Source: Bacillota bacterium (GTDB lineage Bacteria; Bacillota; Dethiobacteria; DTU022; UBA8154). Taken from it: a stretch of DNA of 46,546 nt. Under the pieces are notes generated by a model. It was not told where the DNA came from, searched no databases, and worked only from the letters and a program-made list of their open reading frames with translations. Where the stretch lies: the NCBI GenBank assembly GCA_030656575.1, contig JAUSPO010000072.1, positions 1 to 46,546 on the forward strand. The letters are read 5' to 3'. A program made the position numbers and the translations under genes. The stretch's first letter is position 1. Every line of letters begins with the position of its first letter. This document shows positions 44,508 to 46,546 of the stretch, one piece after another.

Positions 44508-44726
44508 TTACCCTCCTGCGATAACAGGATATACGCGGATTTCATCGCTGTTGGATAGCCTCTTAGTAACGTATTCCGAAGTGGGAATGACTTCGTTATT
44601 GAGGATTACAGTAACCCTGCCGCGCAGGATAAACTGATATGCCTTCTCCTCTTTCATTTTCTGAAGCAGCCCTTCAACCGTCAGGCCCTCTTCCCATTCC
44701 ATCTCCTTGTAGTTCACCCGAAGCAT
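44508..44726 (-). CDS. ThiS/MoaD-like sulfur-carrier protein
   Basis: This 72-residue beta-grasp protein reads MLRVNYKEMEWEEGLTVEGL at the start, has VTVILNNEVIPTSEY in the middle, and ends DEIRVYPVIAGG with the terminal Gly-Gly needed for adenylation and thiocarboxylation in this family. The frame opens at 44762, but GGGAGG sits before the ATG at 44726. It lies downstream of the rhodanese-containing disulfide reductase, so a sulfur-relay role is plausible. ThiS for thiamine is the closest assignment, but no thi genes are nearby. Confidence 0.82.
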   Translation of the reverse strand: MLRVNYKEMEWEEGLTVEGLLQKMKEEKAYQFILRGRVTVILNNEVIPTSEYVTKRLSNSDEIRVYPVIAGG

Positions 44727-44845
44727 CTTCAACCTCCCAGAACCATTATTGAAAAGTTCCACTACTCAGAAAAATTGCCCGGCTCTGCAATTTTCAAGCG
44801 AAGTAGATTTCAATAACTAAAAATATTCGAGAAAACTAAAAAGCA

Positions 44846-46504
44846 TTACCCCTTCTTTTTTTTCCTTTTCCATATTTCTTCTTCTATCACCTGGTAGATA
44901 TTGTATCCTCCGTTAAGGTTGCGAACCCGTCTAAAACCCTTCTGCATTAATATTCTCACCGCTATGTAGGATCGCAATCCTACGGCACAGTTAACAACCA
45001 GCTCCTGCTCTGGAAAGAGTTCATTGATCCTCCCGCGCAGCTGTCCAAGAGGAATGTTAACAGCTCCCGGTATATGTCCCAGCTCATATTCCCATGGCTC
45101 CCGGACATCCACCACTTTCATATCTTCATTAAGGACTGCTATTTCATCACAGTTGATGGTCTGCACATCACCCTGCAGGATATTGCCAGCCACATAGCCT
45201 GCCATATTGACGGGATCCTTGGCCGAGGAAAAAGGCGGGGCATAAGCCAGCTCCAGTGCCTGCAGGTCATATACATTTTTACCGGACCGCAGGGCGGCGG
45301 CGATAACATCAATGCGCTTTTCAATACCGCTGTATCCAACAGCCTGAGCACCATATATTTTTCCTTCGGGACTAAAAAGAAGTTTAAGAACAATAGGCTT
45401 ACTTCCCGGGTAATATCCGGCATGGGAATCAGGTTGAACAATACAGTGTCTATATTCAATTCCGGCTTCTTTTAGGATGCGTTCACCAACGCCTGTACCG
45501 GCTGCAACCAGGTCAAACACTTTTATTACAGCCGTTCCCTGGGTTCCAGCGTACGATTCCCGACGACCGGTGATATTATTGGCAGCGATACGGCCCTGCT
45601 TGTTGGCGGGTCCGGCCAAAGGAATAACTGCAGGGTTCCCTGTAACAAAATCCACCACTTCAACAGCATCGCCCAGGGCATAAATTCTGGGATCCGAGGT
45701 CTGCAGGTATTCATTTACCCGTATCCCTTTCCCAACTTCCAGTCCTGCTTCGCGGGCCAGCTTTACTTCTGGAATGACGCCAATGGAGATAATAACCATC
45801 TCCGCCTGGATTTTGCTGCCGCTCTGCAGAATTGCTGCCACACCCCCGGCGCCGCTTTCTTTAAAACCGGCAACCCCGTCACCTAAAAACAAGTTTATTC
45901 CCCGCTCCCGCAAGTACCGCTGCACCAGGGCAGCCATTTCTCTGTCCAGAAAGGTCAGTACTTGTGAGGCCATTTCCACAAGTGTAACCGTCATCCCCCG
46001 GGTCTGGAGATTTTCGCACATTTCCAGGCCTACGAAACCTCCTCCCACCACGATGGCGGTAGTTGGACTTTTATCCCTGATAAAGTTGAAAATTTTATCC
46101 GTATCAGGAACATTACGCAGGGTAAAAATTGCAGGGTGGTTAATACCCGGCAAAGAGGGCCTTATAGGTTCTGCCCCCGGAGATAATACGAGGCAGTCAT
46201 AGCTTTCCAGGTATTTTTCACCGGTCAGGTGATTTATTACCTCCACCTGCTGCCCTTGCCGATCAATGGTTATGACCTCACAATTTACCCGGACATCGAT
46301 ATTAAATCGAGCCTGAAATTTCTGAGGAGTCATCACGAAAAGCTCATCCCGCTCTTTGATTACCTCTCCAATATAGTAAGGTAAGCCGCAATTAGCGTGT
46401 CGCCACTCATTCTCCATGTCGGTGGGGGAGCGATTTTTTCTTGCTAGTTTTGGCAGAGTCATGGCATAATGATTGGTGGTAGAGATTCGATATCCTACCG
46501 ACAA
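44846..46504 (-). CDS. CoA-disulfide reductase-like flavoprotein with C-terminal rhodanese, N-terminus abnormal
   Basis: This 552-residue protein is a pyridine nucleotide-disulfide oxidoreductase of the CoA-disulfide reductase / NADH oxidase group: active-site NCGLPYYIG, the NAD motif VVGGGFVGLEMCENL, IYALGDAVEV (FAD) and the dimerisation domain. A rhodanese domain (VVDVREPWEYELGHIPGAVN; catalytic Cys in VVNCAVGLRS) follows. The expected first FAD motif (VIVGGxAAG) is missing; the first ~35 residues read unlike the family, start at TTG and follow an in-frame stop. A different frame contains MIVGRIS, so a frameshift is likely. It may be a pseudogene, or the sequence may contain an error. Confidence 0.8.
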   Translation of the reverse strand: MSVGYRISTTNHYAMTLPKLARKNRSPTDMENEWRHANCGLPYYIGEVIKERDELFVMTPQKFQARFNIDVRVNCEVITIDRQGQQVEVINHLTGEKYLESYDCLVLSPGAEPIRPSLPGINHPAIFTLRNVPDTDKIFNFIRDKSPTTAIVVGGGFVGLEMCENLQTRGMTVTLVEMASQVLTFLDREMAALVQRYLRERGINLFLGDGVAGFKESGAGGVAAILQSGSKIQAEMVIISIGVIPEVKLAREAGLEVGKGIRVNEYLQTSDPRIYALGDAVEVVDFVTGNPAVIPLAGPANKQGRIAANNITGRRESYAGTQGTAVIKVFDLVAAGTGVGERILKEAGIEYRHCIVQPDSHAGYYPGSKPIVLKLLFSPEGKIYGAQAVGYSGIEKRIDVIAAALRSGKNVYDLQALELAYAPPFSSAKDPVNMAGYVAGNILQGDVQTINCDEIAVLNEDMKVVDVREPWEYELGHIPGAVNIPLGQLRGRINELFPEQELVVNCAVGLRSYIAVRILMQKGFRRVRNLNGGYNIYQVIEEEIWKRKKKKG

Positions 46505-46546
46505 TCATACATAAGGTGTTCACGGAGAATAGAAAGAGAGAAACCC

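Overview
The window looks like a chromosomal segment from an anaerobic, low-to-mid GC Gram-positive bacterium of the Clostridia (Peptococcaceae / Thermoanaerobacterales type). The signs are AGGAGG-type ribosome binding sites, frequent TTG/GTG starts, lipobox substrate-binding proteins, a copper-amine-oxidase-domain/SH3/amidase cell-wall hydrolase, two glycyl radical enzymes with a radical-SAM activase, a 2-hydroxyacyl-CoA dehydratase relative and a TAXI-type TRAP transporter. This assignment is inference from gene content only. No rRNA, tRNA, CRISPR array or intact mobile element was seen.

Left part (1-10.7 kb, mixed strands): the 3' end of an ABC exporter gene, followed by a deleted, frameshifted remnant of a second ABC exporter gene; a divergent adenine-deaminase-like amidohydrolase; a possible 37-residue membrane peptide; a SnoaL/NTF2-like protein with a clear promoter and an overlapping palindrome; a membrane-anchored beta-propeller protein with a Glu/Pro-rich tail; a leftward set MFS transporter - UbiD-family decarboxylase - MoaD-like protein; and a rightward AbrB-duplication membrane protein.

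Central part (10.8-33.1 kb, all minus strand; transcription runs from high to low coordinates): TAXI solute-binding protein and fused TRAP permease, a fused two-domain 2-hydroxyacyl-CoA dehydratase-like protein, a class III CoA-transferase, then two dipeptide/oligopeptide-type ABC import modules (two binding proteins, two permease pairs, one fused double-ATPase) interleaved with three CapA-like metallophosphatases, a DHA2-type MFS exporter and a GntR/FCD regulator. Hairpins sit between several cistrons, especially after binding-protein genes.

Right part (33.3-46.5 kb, all minus strand): MmgE/PrpD protein, MerR regulator, a MerR-type promoter (TTGACT, 19-base spacer, TATACT, with a palindrome in the spacer), glycyl-radical activase, and two tandem glycyl radical enzymes of about 800 residues that share an unusual G-C-L-D active-site motif. 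A near-identical 27-base block containing TTGTA(N)TACAA lies upstream of both the first-position GRE (33320-35728) and the MmgE/PrpD gene, suggesting a shared regulator. Beyond this lie a cell-wall amidase, a coiled-coil lipoprotein, a ThiS-like protein and a CoA-disulfide-reductase/rhodanese fusion whose N-terminus looks damaged.

The best candidate for an undescribed system is the GRE1/GRE2-activase-TAXI TRAP-dehydratase-CoA transferase-MmgE/PrpD cluster. The parts suggest import of an organic acid, radical C-C or C-X bond cleavage, CoA transfer and further (de)hydration. The substrate cannot be read from the sequence.
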